Shown here in pieces: positions 23,869 through 24,116 of a stretch of 24,116 bases of DNA. Source of the DNA: Bacteroidota bacterium (GTDB lineage Bacteria > Bacteroidota > Bacteroidia > Flavobacteriales > Weeksellaceae); contig JAEWOS010000015.1 in assembly GCA_023460855.1 (NCBI GenBank), positions 1 through 24,116 of the forward strand. The letters are read 5' to 3'. The notes beneath the pieces are model-generated. The model made no database searches. It saw only the letters and a program-made list of their open reading frames with translations, and was not told the origin of the DNA. Positions within the stretch are counted from its first letter, which is position 1; every line of letters starts with the position of its first letter. A program made the position numbers and the translations under genes.

Positions 23869-24116
23869 ATGAAAAAATATTTACTTTTTATTTTCATGCT
23901 GTTATTTACTGCAACTGCGTTGCATGCACAGCGTGATACAGAACACTGGTTTGCTCCGATGAAACAGCACTCGGGTTCCTCCAATCAGCAGGAACTGTTT
24001 TTCTCAACGGATATCGTCGATCCTTTCGTTGTTACCATTTACAGTAACAACATCGCTTTGGGTACGGTTACGGTGAGCAAAGGAAATCCTCAACGATTTG
24101 TTGTACCGATGGACCG
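23869..24116 (+). CDS. Second IgGFc-binding-domain adhesin, 5' end only (runs off the window)
   Basis: The frame opens with ATG at 23869 and stays open to the window edge (82 complete codons). It begins with a signal peptide (MKKYLLFIFMLLFTATALHA, then Q). The mature start RDTEHWFAPMKQHSG and LGTVTVSKGNPQRFVVP align with DTDHWFAP and FSTVTVSKGNPVTVSIP of the 19649 protein, placing it in the same IgGFc-binding N-terminal family. It lies 68 bp after that gene on the same strand, so the two are tandem paralogues. The C-terminus is outside the window, so a T9SS type B domain is expected but not shown. Confidence 0.8.
   Translation, partial: MKKYLLFIFMLLFTATALHAQRDTEHWFAPMKQHSGSSNQQELFFSTDIVDPFVVTIYSNNIALGTVTVSKGNPQRFVVPMD

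Noticed and set aside
23532..23984. 150-codon minus-strand frame spanning the end of the large adhesin and the start of the next
   Set aside because: It is antisense to a T9SS C-terminal domain and to a clear signal peptide, and has no motif of its own.

Overview
The window reads as chromosomal DNA of a flavobacterium, most likely from the Chryseobacterium/Kaistella group (Weeksellaceae). This rests on AT-rich spacers, several TAnnTTTG -7 promoter boxes, proteins ending in type IX secretion (T9SS, type B) C-terminal domains, WG-repeat secreted proteins and Bacteroidota-style gltX, accA, tsf and rocD. The genus is inferred from general resemblance; no search was run. No tRNA, rRNA, CRISPR array, transposase, integrase or phage gene was seen.

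Region 1 (1-4811) holds secreted proteins and damaged genes. From the left there is a 46-codon signal-peptide stub (46-186, minus) and a lipoprotein whose signal peptide is split by one extra base in a poly-A/T run (260-872, minus). Next comes what looks like the last ~25 codons of a second lipoprotein of the same kind (993-1070, minus). It lies antisense to the doubtful first 40 codons of a WG-repeat gene (950-2434, plus). A second WG-repeat protein (2435-3943, minus) converges on the first with no gap, and it overlaps the end of a secreted hypothetical protein (3933-4811, minus).

Region 2 (4871-13070) starts with rocD (ornithine aminotransferase), whose stop overlaps the start of a WaaE/KdtX-like GT2 glycosyltransferase. 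A GT4 enzyme follows on the minus strand. Divergent from it is a five-gene run (8037-12720): a GT-B-like transferase, a GT4, an FdtA/QdtA (WxcM-type) sugar-isomerase cupin, a GT61 and a GT2, overlapping or separated by at most 8 nt. A stand-alone type II phosphomannose-isomerase cupin closes the block on the minus strand. This looks like a cell-surface glycan (LOS/LPS core or protein O-glycan) assembly locus, but it has no flippase, polymerase, ligase or nucleotide-sugar pathway of its own.

Region 3 (13123-17319) is housekeeping: gltX, accA and tsf on the plus strand, with a small minus-strand secreted DUF6759-like protein between accA and tsf. tsf has no rpsB beside it and sits behind its own promoter box.

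Region 4 (17474-24116) is an adhesin array: a frameshifted T9SS-exported protein (17474-19542), an intact 1383-residue IgGFc-binding-domain adhesin with a 268-residue tandem duplication (19649-23800), and the 5' end of a second adhesin of that family cut by the window edge (23869 on).

The features most worth checking are the gene-fragment junction near 1070, two single-base frameshifts in secreted proteins, the compact glycosyltransferase operon with an orphan sugar ketoisomerase, and the duplicated adhesins. I see no clear evidence of a wholly new defence or mobile system.
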